This document shows, one piece after another, positions 18,962 to 30,010 of a stretch of 64,000 nt of DNA. Positions within the stretch are counted from its first letter, which is position 1. Each line of letters begins with the position of its first letter. The stretch spans positions 248,001 through 312,000 of the forward strand of contig NZ_CP060040.1 of NCBI RefSeq assembly GCF_014211915.1, read 5' to 3'. Source of the DNA: Burkholderia cenocepacia (lineage in GTDB: Bacteria; Pseudomonadota; Gammaproteobacteria; Burkholderiales; Burkholderiaceae). The notes below the pieces were generated by a model, which ran no database searches, was not told the DNA's origin, and was given only the letters and a program-made list of their open reading frames with translations. The position numbers were made by a program, and so were the translations under genes.

Positions 18962-19408
18962 ATGAGTTTGAAAGAGCAGATCAGCGAAGACATGAAGGCC
19001 GCGATGCGCGCGAAGGAAAGCGAGCGCCTGGCAACGATTCGCCTGCTGATGGCCGCGATCAAGCAGCGCGAAGTCGATGATCGGGTCACGCTCGACGACG
19101 CGGGCATCACGGCCGTGATCGACAAGATGATCAAGCAGCGCAAGGATTCGATCAGCCAGTTCCAGGCGGCCGGTCGCGACGATCTGGTCGCGAAGGAGCA
19201 AGCCGAGCTGACCGTGCTGGGCGGCTACATGCCCGCGCAACTGTCGGACGCCGAAGTGGCGGCCGAGGTGCAGGCGGCCGTCGCGCAAACCGGCGCGGCA
19301 GGCCCGCAGGACATGGGCAAGGTGATGGGCGTGCTGAAGGGCAAGCTCGCCGGCCGTGCCGACATGACGGCCGTTTCCGCGCAGGTCAAGGCCGCGCTCA
19401 CGAAGTAA
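18962..19408 (+). CDS. GatB/YqeY domain protein
   Basis: 148-residue YqeY-family protein: a helical N-terminal part (MSLKEQISEDMKAAMRAKES) and a C-terminal domain like the tail of the GatB amidotransferase subunit (QDMGKVMGVLKGKLAGRAD). The tail domain of GatB contacts tRNA, but the stand-alone protein has no proven role. It lies between rpsU and dnaG, an arrangement conserved in many beta- and gammaproteobacteria. Confidence 0.93.
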   Translation: MSLKEQISEDMKAAMRAKESERLATIRLLMAAIKQREVDDRVTLDDAGITAVIDKMIKQRKDSISQFQAAGRDDLVAKEQAELTVLGGYMPAQLSDAEVAAEVQAAVAQTGAAGPQDMGKVMGVLKGKLAGRADMTAVSAQVKAALTK

Positions 19409-19478
19409 AACCCGTTCCCGGCGCGCCCAGCGATGCGTGCGCCGGGCGTCGTATTGTCTTTTTTCGCTCGATCTCACG

Positions 19479-21371
19479 GTGATTCCGCATTCGTTCCTGC
19501 AGGATTTGCTGAACCGCGTCGATATCGTCGACGTGGTGGGCCGGTACGTGCAGCTCAAGAAGGGCGGCGCCAACTTCATGGGCCTGTGCCCGTTCCATAA
19601 CGAGAAGAGCCCGTCGTTTACCGTGAGCCCGACCAAGCAGTTCTATCACTGCTTCGGTTGCGGCGCGCACGGCACGGCGATCGGCTTCCTGATGGAACAT
19701 GCGGGGCTCACGTTCCCGGAAGCCGTGCAGGAACTCGCGCAATCCGTCGGGCTGACCGTGCCGCACGAACCGTCGATGCGCGGCGGCGGTGGGGGCGGAG
19801 GCGGTGGGGGCGGAGGCGGTGGCGGCGACTATCCGGCGCCCGTGTCGAAATCGGTCGCGACCGCGCTGTCTGATGCGATGACGGCGGCATGCGACTACTA
19901 CCGCAAGCAGTTGCGCGGCGCGACCGTCGCGATCCAGTACCTGAAGAACCGGGGTCTGACCGGCGAGATCGCCGCGCGCTTCGGTCTCGGCTATGCGCCG
20001 GACGGCTGGCAGAACCTCGAAGCCGCGTTCCCGGACTATCGCGACGAGTCGCTCGTCGAGGCGGGGCTCGTGATCGTCAGCGAGAAGACCGACGCCCAGG
20101 GCGTCGCGCGCCGCTACGACCGGTTCCGCGAGCGGATCATGTTCCCGATCCGCAACGTGAAGGGGCAGGTGATCGGTTTCGGCGGCCGCGTGCTCGGCAG
20201 CGGCGAACCGAAGTACCTGAATTCGCCGGAAACGCCGCTGTTCAACAAGGGCAGCGAGCTGTACGGGCTGTTCGAGGCGCGGCTCGCGATTCGCGAGCGC
20301 AAGTACGTGCTGGTCGTCGAAGGCTACATGGACGTCGTCGCGCTCGCGCAGCTCGGGTTTCCGAACGCGGTCGCGACGCTCGGCACCGCATGCACGCCGA
20401 TTCACGTGCAGAAGCTGCTGCGCCAGACCGACACGGTCATTTTCAGTTTCGACGGCGATTCGGCCGGGCGGCGCGCGGCCCGGCGCGCGCTCGAGGCCTG
20501 CCTGCCGCATGCGGGCGACAACCGCACGATCCGGTTCCTTTTTCTGCCGACCGAGCACGATCCGGACAGCTACGTGCGCGAATTCGGCGCGGACGCATTC
20601 TCCGAGCAGGTCGAACGTGCGATGCCGCTGTCGCAATTTCTGTTGAACGAAGCGATTGCCGGCAAGGCGCTCGATCAGCCGGAAGGCCGCGCGAAGGCGC
20701 TGTTCGATGCGAAGCCGCTGTTGCAGGCGCTGCCGGCGAACGCGTTGCGCGCGCAGATCATGCACATGTTCGCCGACCGCCTCGACATCCCGTTCGAAGA
20801 GGTCGCGGCGCTGTCGGACGTCGATACGCGCATCGCGACGCCGCCGCGGCAGGCGCCCGCGCGCAGCGAGCGGCGCCGCGTGACGGACAGCGAAAAGCGC
20901 GCGTTGCGTACGCTGGTGATGCATCCGCGCATTGCATCGCAGCTCGACGACGAACAGATTGCGACCCTGCGCGCGCTGCCGCGCATCGGCGAGCTGTTCG
21001 CGGAAGTCGTCGATCATGCGCGCGCGCTGGGCGACGGTGCGGAGTTCCGGCTGCTGTCGGATGTCCTCAGGACGTCCTCGAACGGGGCGACTTACGAGGA
21101 AATCTTCCGCGAAATTCTGGACTATGATGAAAACGTCCGCGATTTGCTGTTACAGAATCCGGAAGACGAGACGGTGCCCGAGCGGCAGCGTGAGCAGGAA
21201 CGGATCGCGGGGGAGGAGCTGCAGGCAGCGGTGCTCAAGATGCGCTATGACGCCTGCTGCGACCGGCTGGACAGGCTGGCGCGGCAATCCACCTTCACAC
21301 CCGAGGAATTGGCCGAATTGACGGAATTGAACCAGCAGCGAACCGACATGAAGCGTCGGCTCGGGCTGTAG
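19479..21371 (+). CDS. dnaG: DNA primase
   Basis: 630-residue replicative primase making RNA primers at the fork. Using the GTG start gives MIPHSFLQDLLNRVDIVDVV, the standard N-terminus. The CHC2 zinc domain has Cys37, His40, Cys58 and Cys61. A run of 15 glycines (102-116) then links to the catalytic core, where the TOPRIM motif VVEGYMDVVAL and FSFDGDSAGRRAA coordinate magnesium. The C-terminal helicase-binding domain extends to the stop. The Gly run is unusually pure and is encoded by a 15-bp tandem repeat. Middle gene of the rpsU-dnaG-rpoD operon. Confidence 0.96.
   Translation: MIPHSFLQDLLNRVDIVDVVGRYVQLKKGGANFMGLCPFHNEKSPSFTVSPTKQFYHCFGCGAHGTAIGFLMEHAGLTFPEAVQELAQSVGLTVPHEPSMRGGGGGGGGGGGGGGGDYPAPVSKSVATALSDAMTAACDYYRKQLRGATVAIQYLKNRGLTGEIAARFGLGYAPDGWQNLEAAFPDYRDESLVEAGLVIVSEKTDAQGVARRYDRFRERIMFPIRNVKGQVIGFGGRVLGSGEPKYLNSPETPLFNKGSELYGLFEARLAIRERKYVLVVEGYMDVVALAQLGFPNAVATLGTACTPIHVQKLLRQTDTVIFSFDGDSAGRRAARRALEACLPHAGDNRTIRFLFLPTEHDPDSYVREFGADAFSEQVERAMPLSQFLLNEAIAGKALDQPEGRAKALFDAKPLLQALPANALRAQIMHMFADRLDIPFEEVAALSDVDTRIATPPRQAPARSERRRVTDSEKRALRTLVMHPRIASQLDDEQIATLRALPRIGELFAEVVDHARALGDGAEFRLLSDVLRTSSNGATYEEIFREILDYDENVRDLLLQNPEDETVPERQREQERIAGEELQAAVLKMRYDACCDRLDRLARQSTFTPEELAELTELNQQRTDMKRRLGL
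19782..19826 (+). repeat. 15-bp tandem repeat encoding polyglycine in dnaG
   Basis: Two exact copies of ggtgggggcggaggc (19788-19802, 19803-19817) flanked by further glycine codons, giving 15 Gly in a row in the linker between zinc and polymerase domains. A candidate length-variable site. Confidence 0.9.
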
Positions 21372-21404
21372 GCGGCTGGGGCGCTTAGAGAGGGCTCCCC
21401 AGCG

Positions 21405-21413
21405 TGCTATAAT
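21405..21413 (+). promoter_or_regulatory. Extended -10 promoter of rpoD
   Basis: TGC-TATAAT, a perfect extended -10, lies in the 88-bp gap between dnaG and rpoD, 47 bp before the ATG. It would give rpoD its own transcript besides the operon message. Confidence 0.65.
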
Positions 21414-21459
21414 ATAAGGTTTCCAGCGGTTTGTTTTCCAAGCAGAGGCGAGAATCGCG

Positions 21460-23877
<2,418 letters not shown>

Positions 23878-23896
23878 TTTCCAGCGTCTCTCTTAC

Positions 23897-23939
23897 GAAC
23901 GCCGCCGGTATCCGCATGATGCCGGTGGCGTTCGTTCCC
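23897..23939 (+). terminator. Terminator-like hairpin after rpoD
   Basis: A 12-bp stem (GAACGCCGCCGG / CCGGTGGCGTTC, one G-U pair) begins 19 bases after the rpoD stop, followed by a T-rich stretch rather than a pure T run. Confidence 0.65.
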
Positions 23940-24015
23940 TCTGTCGTCTTTGTTGTTACAATGCCGGCCCGGCTTCGTTGCCGGGGTGGCGTGTAGCACC
24001 CTTTGCTTCTCGTCT

Positions 24016-24094
24016 GGGCCCCTAGCTCATGCTTGGTTAGAGCAGCGAACTCATAATTCGTTGGTGCCGGGTTCGACTCCCGGGGGGCCCACCA
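24016..24094 (+). tRNA. tRNA with CAT anticodon (probably tRNA-Ile2, else Met)
   Basis: A complete cloverleaf with encoded CCA. Acceptor GGGCCCC (24016-24022) pairs with GGGGCCC (24084-24090), then A73 and CCA. The D stem is GCTC/GAGC with an 11-nt loop, the anticodon arm GCGAA-CTCATAA-TTCGT and the T arm CCGGG-TTCGACT-CCCGG. CAT can be elongator Met, initiator Met or the lysidine-modified Ile2. The C1-A72 mismatch of initiators is absent. The C4-G69 and C5-G68 pairs and GC-rich acceptor resemble E. coli tRNA-Ile2, recognised by TilS, so Ile2 is favoured, but Met cannot be excluded by eye. Confidence 0.9.
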
Positions 24095-24131
24095 GATTTC
24101 ATGCCGCGCCGCGCAGTATCGCGGCATGCCG

Positions 24132-24166
24132 AAAACCCGCGATCGCGTCATGCGTCGCGGGTTTTT
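24132..24166 (+). terminator. Intrinsic terminator after tRNA
   Basis: Stem AAAACCCGCGA / TCGCGGGTTTT with a 12-nt loop, then T, 38 bases after the tRNA CCA end. Confidence 0.85.
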
Positions 24167-24351
24167 CTTTGGGCGGCCGCGCGGTGCGATCAGGAAAACA
24201 ACGAGGGGCTGCCGCGCCGAGGGCAATCGAAGTATGCTGTGGCGCGGCCGGCCTCGGTGCGATACGTGCGCACGTCAGGACCGCCGATCAGTGCCGCGTC
24301 CATTCGGCGGCCAGAACAAACGGATTTCACCCGGGAGCGGGGACGGCGATC

Positions 24352-25902
24352 ATGATCAGGCTGCGTTCGTGGGGTGCGATTCTGTCGTTGCTGATGCTTG
24401 CCGCGTGCGCGAGCCTGCCGCCGCAGGCGGACCGCGCGCCGACGCATGCGTTCACCGATACCGACGATACGCGCCTCGGCGTGGCATTTCGTCAGCAGGC
24501 TGCCGCCCATCCGGGGCAGGACGCGTTTCATTTGCTGACCGATCCGGTCGACGCACTGGACGCGCGCGTGCTGCTCGCCGATCGCGCCGAGCGCTCGCTG
24601 GACCTTCAGTACTACATCTGGCACGACGACCTGACCGGCCACGAACTGGCCGACGCGGTCATGCGCGCGGCCGATCGCGGCGTGCGTGTGCGCGCGCTGC
24701 TCGACGATCTCGGCACCAACGCCGACGACCGCAAGCTGCTCGAGATCAGCGCGCATCCGAACATCGAGATCCGGCTGTTCAATCCGGTGGCGACGCGCCG
24801 GTTCAAGAAGCTCGGCACCCTGTTCGAGTTCTCGCGCGTCAACCGACGCATGCACAACAAGGCGATGATCGCGGACAACCAGGCTGCGATCGTCGGCGGG
24901 CGCAATATCGGCGACGAATACTTCGGCGCATCGTCGATGCTGGAGTTCGGCGATCTCGATGTCGTCGTTCACGGGCCGGTCGTGAAAGACATCTCGACGG
25001 AATTCGATACGTTCTGGAATTCGCCGTACGCATATCCGGTCGATACGCTGGTCGGGCACGATGCGGCGCCGGGCGGCCTCGAGCGCGAGCGAGAACGGTT
25101 GCGCGACTACCTGAGGGCCATGGAGGACAATCCGTACGTGCTCGAGGCCCGCCAGCGGCTCGACCGGATCGTCCACGGGCAGGGCACGGAGCTGTCGTGG
25201 GGGCATGCGACGGTGCTGTACGACGATCCGTCGAAGATCGCGCACCCGCCGAAGGACCGCGACGGCCACCTGATGCCGCAGTTGCGTGCGCTTGCGTTGC
25301 AGCCCCGGCACGACCTGCTGATCGTGTCGCCGTATTTCGTGCCCGGCAAGGAGGTGGTCGAGCGGCTGCGCGCGCTCACGGCGCGCGGCGTGCGCGTGAC
25401 GGTGCTGACCAATTCGCTCGCGTCGACCGACGTGGCGGCCGTGCATGCCGGCTACCGGCGCTATCGAAGCGATCTGGTGAACGCCGGCGTGCGGCTTTAC
25501 GAGCGCCGGCCCTCGGGCGACAAGAGTATTTCGAAGCAGGTGATCATCGGCTCGTCGCGCGCATCGCTGCATGCGAAGACCTACGTATTCGATCACACGA
25601 GCATCTTCATCGGGTCGATGAATCTCGATCCGCGCTCGCTGAACCTCAATACGGAGATCGGCGTTTATTGCGAGAGCCCGGCGATTGCATCGCAGGTGGC
25701 CAACGATCTGGAGGCGCGGCTCGACCAGATCGCGTGGCGTGTCGAGGCGAGAACCGATGCGGCCGGCAGCGGGCGCCTCAAGTGGGTTCAGACGGATGCG
25801 GACGGGAAGGTCACCGAGATCGATCACGAGCCGGAAGTGTCCGCCCCGCGGCGGATGGAAGTGTGGTTTCTCGGGCTGTTTCCGATCGAATCGCAACTGT
25901 GA
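24352..25902 (+). CDS. Phospholipase D-like lipoprotein (cardiolipin synthase type)
   Basis: 516-residue two-HKD protein of the phospholipase D superfamily. The ATG opening MIRLRSWGAILSLLMLAAC gives a lipoprotein signal with the lipobox Cys at residue 19; the open frame continues upstream without a plausible start. The first HKD is MHNKAMIADNQAAIVGGRN, the second SLHAKTYVFDHTSIFIGSM, both with the expected Lys and Asp. It is similar in plan to ClsC/YmdC-type cardiolipin synthases and YjhP-like periplasmic PLDs, which are anchored in the envelope. Convergent with the MocR gene, 7 bp apart. Confidence 0.88.
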   Translation: MIRLRSWGAILSLLMLAACASLPPQADRAPTHAFTDTDDTRLGVAFRQQAAAHPGQDAFHLLTDPVDALDARVLLADRAERSLDLQYYIWHDDLTGHELADAVMRAADRGVRVRALLDDLGTNADDRKLLEISAHPNIEIRLFNPVATRRFKKLGTLFEFSRVNRRMHNKAMIADNQAAIVGGRNIGDEYFGASSMLEFGDLDVVVHGPVVKDISTEFDTFWNSPYAYPVDTLVGHDAAPGGLERERERLRDYLRAMEDNPYVLEARQRLDRIVHGQGTELSWGHATVLYDDPSKIAHPPKDRDGHLMPQLRALALQPRHDLLIVSPYFVPGKEVVERLRALTARGVRVTVLTNSLASTDVAAVHAGYRRYRSDLVNAGVRLYERRPSGDKSISKQVIIGSSRASLHAKTYVFDHTSIFIGSMNLDPRSLNLNTEIGVYCESPAIASQVANDLEARLDQIAWRVEARTDAAGSGRLKWVQTDADGKVTEIDHEPEVSAPRRMEVWFLGLFPIESQL

Positions 25903-25909
25903 GCGACAC

Positions 25910-27376
25910 TCAGCGCGGCGCGCGGCGGTGCTGCTCGATGACGTCGGCAAACTGTATCGCCGCTGTCTCGATCGTCGCGTCGCTCAGCCCTGAATAGCCG
26001 AGCACGAAGCCGTTGTAGCGGCGGCCGTCGCCGATGCAGTAGCTGCTCAGCGGTTGGAGCCGCAAGCCGCGGGCGGCGGCCGTACGCGCGACGTCGGTAT
26101 CGTGCAGCGGCACCGCGAGATCCGCGGAAAGATGCATGCCGCCGGGGCTTTCCCGCACGCTCAGCGACGTGCCGAGATGGCGGGCGAGCGCCGCTTCGAG
26201 GCTGCCGCGCCGGTCGGCGTAAAGCGCCCGCATCTTCCGCAGGTGCCGCGCAAAGAGGCCGGTGTCGATGAATTCGGCCATCGCCAGCTGGTCGGCCGAG
26301 TGGCCGCGATGGACGAGTTCGCGCAGCGTGCGCGTGAAGCGGTCGACCAGCACCGGCGGCACCACCATGAAGCCGAGCCGAAGGGCCGGAAACATCGTCT
26401 TGCTGAACGTGCCGAGATAGCACACCGGTGCATCCGCATGCAGGCCCTGGATTGCGGGCAGCGGCTGGCCGCCGTGACGGAATTCGCTATCGTAGTCGTC
26501 CTCGATGATCCACGCGCCGCATGCACGGGCATGCTCGACGAGCGCCGCGCGCCGCCGCGGGCTCATCAGCGCGCCGAGCGGGTACTGGTGCGACGGTGTC
26601 GTATAGATCAGCCGGGGCGGGTGGGTGCGCCACTGCGCGTCGGTCGGCGCCATGCCCTCGCGATCGATCTCGATCGGCACGGGATTCAGGCCGGTCGACC
26701 GGAACGCGGTTCTCGCGCCGTTGTAGCAAGGGTTCTCGAGCCAGCCGTATTCCCCGGGATTCGCCAGCATGCGCGCGCAGAGTTCGAGGCTGCTCTGCGT
26801 GCCGTCGGTGATGAACACCTGGCCCGTGTCGCAGCGCACACCGCGCGACACGCGGATGTACGCGGCGACCGCGCGCCGCAGTTCGGGCAGCCCTTCGACC
26901 GGGCCGTACGCCAGCCGGGCGGGCGTGATGGTCTTCCATGCGCGCTCGATGCAACGACGCCACTGGGCAACCGGGAATTCGTCGAGGGACGGCAGGCCGG
27001 GAACGAACGGCAGCATGCGTTCGGGCTCGGGATCGGCGTTCTCCAGCCCGTGCACGCGCGCCGACAAGTGAACCGGCGCGGGGTCGTCGTCATTGCCGAC
27101 GTTCGAGCGGTCGCATCCGTCCCATAGTGTGATCGTGCCGTTGCGCGTGGCCGCCACGAAGCCTTCCTCGGCAAGACGCTCGTACGCATAGACCGCGGAA
27201 TTGCGCGCGATGCCCAGCTCGGCCGCGAGCACGCGTGTCGACGCGAGCCGCGTGCCGGGCGGAAGGTGCCCGTCCAGCAGCATGTTGCGCAGGCTCCGGT
27301 AGAGGGCTTCCTGCTGGCTATGCGTTGTCGCGCCGTCCTGTCTGGCAAGCGACGAGATGAGCAGCGCGAGATCCAT
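25910..27376 (-). CDS. MocR/PdxR-type regulator (GntR HTH + aminotransferase fold)
   Basis: 488-residue fusion of a GntR winged helix (about residues 15-85: LYRSLRNMLLDGHLPPGTRLASTRVLAAELGIARNSA...) to a fold-type I aminotransferase domain that senses pyridoxal 5'-phosphate. The PLP lysine lies in YLGTFSKTMFP, and the IIEDDYDSEFRH segment supplies the PLP aspartate. Members control vitamin B6 or amine metabolism. It is divergent from a PNPOx-fold gene, with 234 bp between, so that gene is the likely target; a direct repeat lies just upstream of the regulator's start. Confidence 0.93.
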   Translation of the reverse strand: MDLALLISSLARQDGATTHSQQEALYRSLRNMLLDGHLPPGTRLASTRVLAAELGIARNSAVYAYERLAEEGFVAATRNGTITLWDGCDRSNVGNDDDPAPVHLSARVHGLENADPEPERMLPFVPGLPSLDEFPVAQWRRCIERAWKTITPARLAYGPVEGLPELRRAVAAYIRVSRGVRCDTGQVFITDGTQSSLELCARMLANPGEYGWLENPCYNGARTAFRSTGLNPVPIEIDREGMAPTDAQWRTHPPRLIYTTPSHQYPLGALMSPRRRAALVEHARACGAWIIEDDYDSEFRHGGQPLPAIQGLHADAPVCYLGTFSKTMFPALRLGFMVVPPVLVDRFTRTLRELVHRGHSADQLAMAEFIDTGLFARHLRKMRALYADRRGSLEAALARHLGTSLSVRESPGGMHLSADLAVPLHDTDVARTAAARGLRLQPLSSYCIGDGRRYNGFVLGYSGLSDATIETAAIQFADVIEQHRRAPR

Positions 27377-27378
27377 GG

Positions 27379-27410
27379 GCTGGTTCCAGAAATTTTCGTT
27401 GTGCTGGTTC
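27379..27410. promoter_or_regulatory. Direct repeat, candidate MocR operator
   Basis: GCTGGTTC occurs at 27379-27386 and 27403-27410, same orientation, 24 bp apart, immediately upstream of the MocR-type gene's start codon (27376). MocR regulators are known to bind direct repeats, so autorepression is plausible; this is inference. Confidence 0.4.
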
Positions 27411-27610
27411 TTTCGAAGAGGCCGCGCGCATCGTATCGTTCACGTTCTCGCGGGGCAGGCCGGCAACGCGCATTTTCGGCGATCGGCGCGACTGGCGGGA
27501 TGCGCGTATTTTGCTCGATTCGACGAGCGACTGTCGATGGGCCGGGTAGTCGCGCGTTCATGCACGGATACGGCACGATGCCGATACCATTCATTTCGCA
27601 GTACAAATAG

Positions 27611-28261
27611 ATGAACGAAAAGACCGATCTCTCTTCCACGCCGCGTACGACCATTCGCCGCCTGCCTGAACTGGCGAGCCACGATCGCACGATGCTCCAC
27701 CGCATCGTGGACGACGCGTATGTCTGTCACATCGCGTTCGGCGACGGGCAGAACACGCACTGCATTCCGACCGCGCACTGGAGAAGGGGCGACGCGCTCT
27801 ATATCCACGGGTCGAACGGCAGCCGCATGGTCAAGGCATTGTCGGCCGGCGCGCAGGCTTGCGTCGCGATGACGCTGCTGGACGGCCTCGTGCTGGCCAG
27901 ATCCGCCTTCAATCATTCGATGAATTATCGATCCGCGGTGATCTACGGGCAGTTCGACGTGATCGAAGGCAGCGCGGAAAAACTCGCCGCGCTGGATGCG
28001 TTGATGGACAAGATCGCGCCGGGCCGCAAGCATGAAGCGCGGCCGGGAAATTCGAAGGAAATCAATGCGACCAGCGTGCTGCGGATTTCGATGGCGGAAG
28101 CGGCCGTGAAAGTCAGCGATTCGCTGCCGTCCGACAAGGAGGAGGATCTCGGGCTGGCGGTGTGGGCCGGGATCCTGCCACTGAAGACGACGCGCGGCGC
28201 GCCGGTCCATGCAGACGGCAACGTGGTGGTGCCGGACTACGTCCGGAACTGGGCCGATTGA
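27611..28261 (+). CDS. Pyridoxamine 5'-phosphate oxidase-fold (FMN-binding) protein
   Basis: 216-residue split-barrel flavin-binding protein of the PNPOx-like family. Visible features are the N-terminal helix (ELASHDRTMLHRIVDDAYVCHIAF), HCIPTAHWRRGDALYIHGSNGSRM and the later AVWAGILPLKTTRG, characteristic of the group related to heme-degrading and nitroimidazole-type flavoproteins rather than true PdxH. Its FMN use and substrate are unproven. It is divergent from the MocR/PLP-sensing regulator, which suggests a link to B6 vitamers or amines. Confidence 0.88.
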   Translation: MNEKTDLSSTPRTTIRRLPELASHDRTMLHRIVDDAYVCHIAFGDGQNTHCIPTAHWRRGDALYIHGSNGSRMVKALSAGAQACVAMTLLDGLVLARSAFNHSMNYRSAVIYGQFDVIEGSAEKLAALDALMDKIAPGRKHEARPGNSKEINATSVLRISMAEAAVKVSDSLPSDKEEDLGLAVWAGILPLKTTRGAPVHADGNVVVPDYVRNWAD

Positions 28262-28330
28262 AGGGGGCGGCGGCGCGTGGCGTGGCGGGCCGTAGCGCCC
28301 GCATGGCCATGATGCCGGCGTGTCGTGCTT

Positions 28331-30010
28331 TTATCCCGGCCGATGTTCGCGCGACTCGTGCGGCGGGTGCGACTCGGCCGGATGCGGCGCGTGCGCATGC
28401 TCGGGCGCTGCTTGCCGAGGCTGCGGTGCCGCGTGTTCGCGCGGCGGCGCTTCGGGGTGCGGCTGCATCTCCTTGCGTTGAGGCTGTTGTGCTGCCTCGC
28501 TCCGCTGCTGTTGCCGGGCCTCGTCACGTTGCTGCGCTTCCACGCGTTGCTGCTGTTGCGCTTCGTCGCGCTGCTGCGCCTGAGCGTGTTCCTGCTGTTG
28601 GGCGGCATTGCGTTGCTGCAGCGCTTCGCGCTGCTGGGCCGCGTCGTGTCGCTGCATTTCCGCGCGTTGCTGCTGCTGTTGCTGCGCCGCCGCGCGAGTC
28701 TCCTGCGCGGCATGTTCGCGCTGCATCGCCTGCTGCCGCGTGTCGTGCGTCGCACCGGGCGGATGCGGCACAGGCACCTCGGCATGCGGCGCATTCGCGC
28801 GATGCTGCGCGAATGCTTCGGGCGCGGGTCGTGCACCGGGGCGCGCGTCGTTTGCACCGAAATGCGGGATCGTCATCGGCGCGGCACCCGGGCGCTGCTC
28901 CAGGGCCTGGCCGCGCATCGGCTCCGCGCCCGGCCGGACCGTGTTGCGCCCGATCGCCGTGTTGTTGTTGGTGACGTTGCCGCCGTAGTTGTTCGTGATG
29001 CGTGTGTTGCGGATGTTCGTGACGTTGTTGATCACCGTGGTCGACTTCGTCACGTAGGTGGTGTGGTTGTACACCACGGCCGGACGCTGCCAGCCGCCGT
29101 GCCACGCCGGGCCTTCGGGGTGCGGTGCGCCCCAGTTCACGCCCCATGCATGCCAGCCCCAGTCGTGATGCCCGAAGATCGCCGCGCCAACGGCGATGCC
29201 GATGCCAAACGTGATCACGCCGGCCGTGACGACTTCGCCGGTGCTGTAAACGGGTGGCCGATACACATAGCCGGGATAGGACGAAACCGGCTCGCCGTAG
29301 ACGACGGTCGGGTTGTACGACGGTACGTACACGACATCGGGCTGCGCGGGTTCGATCTCGATCGCCTGCTCGGGCGGCGGCACGATCGCCGGCCCGCTGT
29401 AGACCACCGGCGCGTCGGTGGCCGGCGTGTACCCCGCCGGCGCGGCTTGCGCGACTTGCGTGACCCGCAGCTGGCCGCTCGAGCGCAGATGGCCGGATTT
29501 CTGCGCGCGCTGGCGCATCACCTGGATCGCATTCATCACGTCGGTCGGGTCGTTGTAGTACGCCTGTCCGAGCGAGGTGGTCCAGGCCGGGTTCGACGCC
29601 ATTTGCGACAGCACCGCGGGGAACGCGGTCAGTGCCTTGACGGACGGGTCCCACGGTTGCGCATCGGCGGCGCTCGCGAGCGCCTGGCCCTTCAACGACG
29701 GATTTTGCGTCACCCATGTATTGGCGGCCGCTATCTGGTCCGGATACGTTGCGCCCGCGAGCACCAGCGCGACCAGCTTGTCGGGGAACAGCGCGATCGG
29801 CGCGACCATCTGGTAGAGCTGGTCGGCACTCGGCGGCGTGTATGCGACGGGCGTCGACGCGGGCTGGGCCGCCGACGCGGCGCTCGCATCGCTGGCCGGC
29901 GCGGCGGTGCTGTTGTCGTCGTGCTTGCAGGCCGACAGGCCGAGCAGCGACACGATGACGGACGACGCGATCAGCGTCCTGACGGGGCGGTGTGCACGGG
30001 CGTGGTTCAT
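28331..30010 (-). CDS. DUF3300 lipoprotein with Gln-rich tail
   Basis: 559-residue envelope lipoprotein. The signal peptide has the lipobox LLGLSAC, with Cys28. The DUF3300 domain spans roughly 60-270 (QLYQMVAPIALFPDKLVALVLAGATYPDQI). A short glycine/alanine hydrophobic segment and a Trp/His-rich stretch (GHHDWGWHAWGVNWG) follow. After an Asn/Thr-rich part (TTVINNVTNIRNTRITNN), the last 150 residues are Gln/Ala/Arg/His-rich imperfect repeats (AQQQ, AQQRDEA). The function of DUF3300 is unknown. The start was chosen for the signal; the frame extends upstream without one. Confidence 0.85.
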   Translation of the reverse strand: MNHARAHRPVRTLIASSVIVSLLGLSACKHDDNSTAAPASDASAASAAQPASTPVAYTPPSADQLYQMVAPIALFPDKLVALVLAGATYPDQIAAANTWVTQNPSLKGQALASAADAQPWDPSVKALTAFPAVLSQMASNPAWTTSLGQAYYNDPTDVMNAIQVMRQRAQKSGHLRSSGQLRVTQVAQAAPAGYTPATDAPVVYSGPAIVPPPEQAIEIEPAQPDVVYVPSYNPTVVYGEPVSSYPGYVYRPPVYSTGEVVTAGVITFGIGIAVGAAIFGHHDWGWHAWGVNWGAPHPEGPAWHGGWQRPAVVYNHTTYVTKSTTVINNVTNIRNTRITNNYGGNVTNNNTAIGRNTVRPGAEPMRGQALEQRPGAAPMTIPHFGANDARPGARPAPEAFAQHRANAPHAEVPVPHPPGATHDTRQQAMQREHAAQETRAAAQQQQQQRAEMQRHDAAQQREALQQRNAAQQQEHAQAQQRDEAQQQQRVEAQQRDEARQQQRSEAAQQPQRKEMQPHPEAPPREHAAPQPRQAAPEHAHAPHPAESHPPHESREHRPG

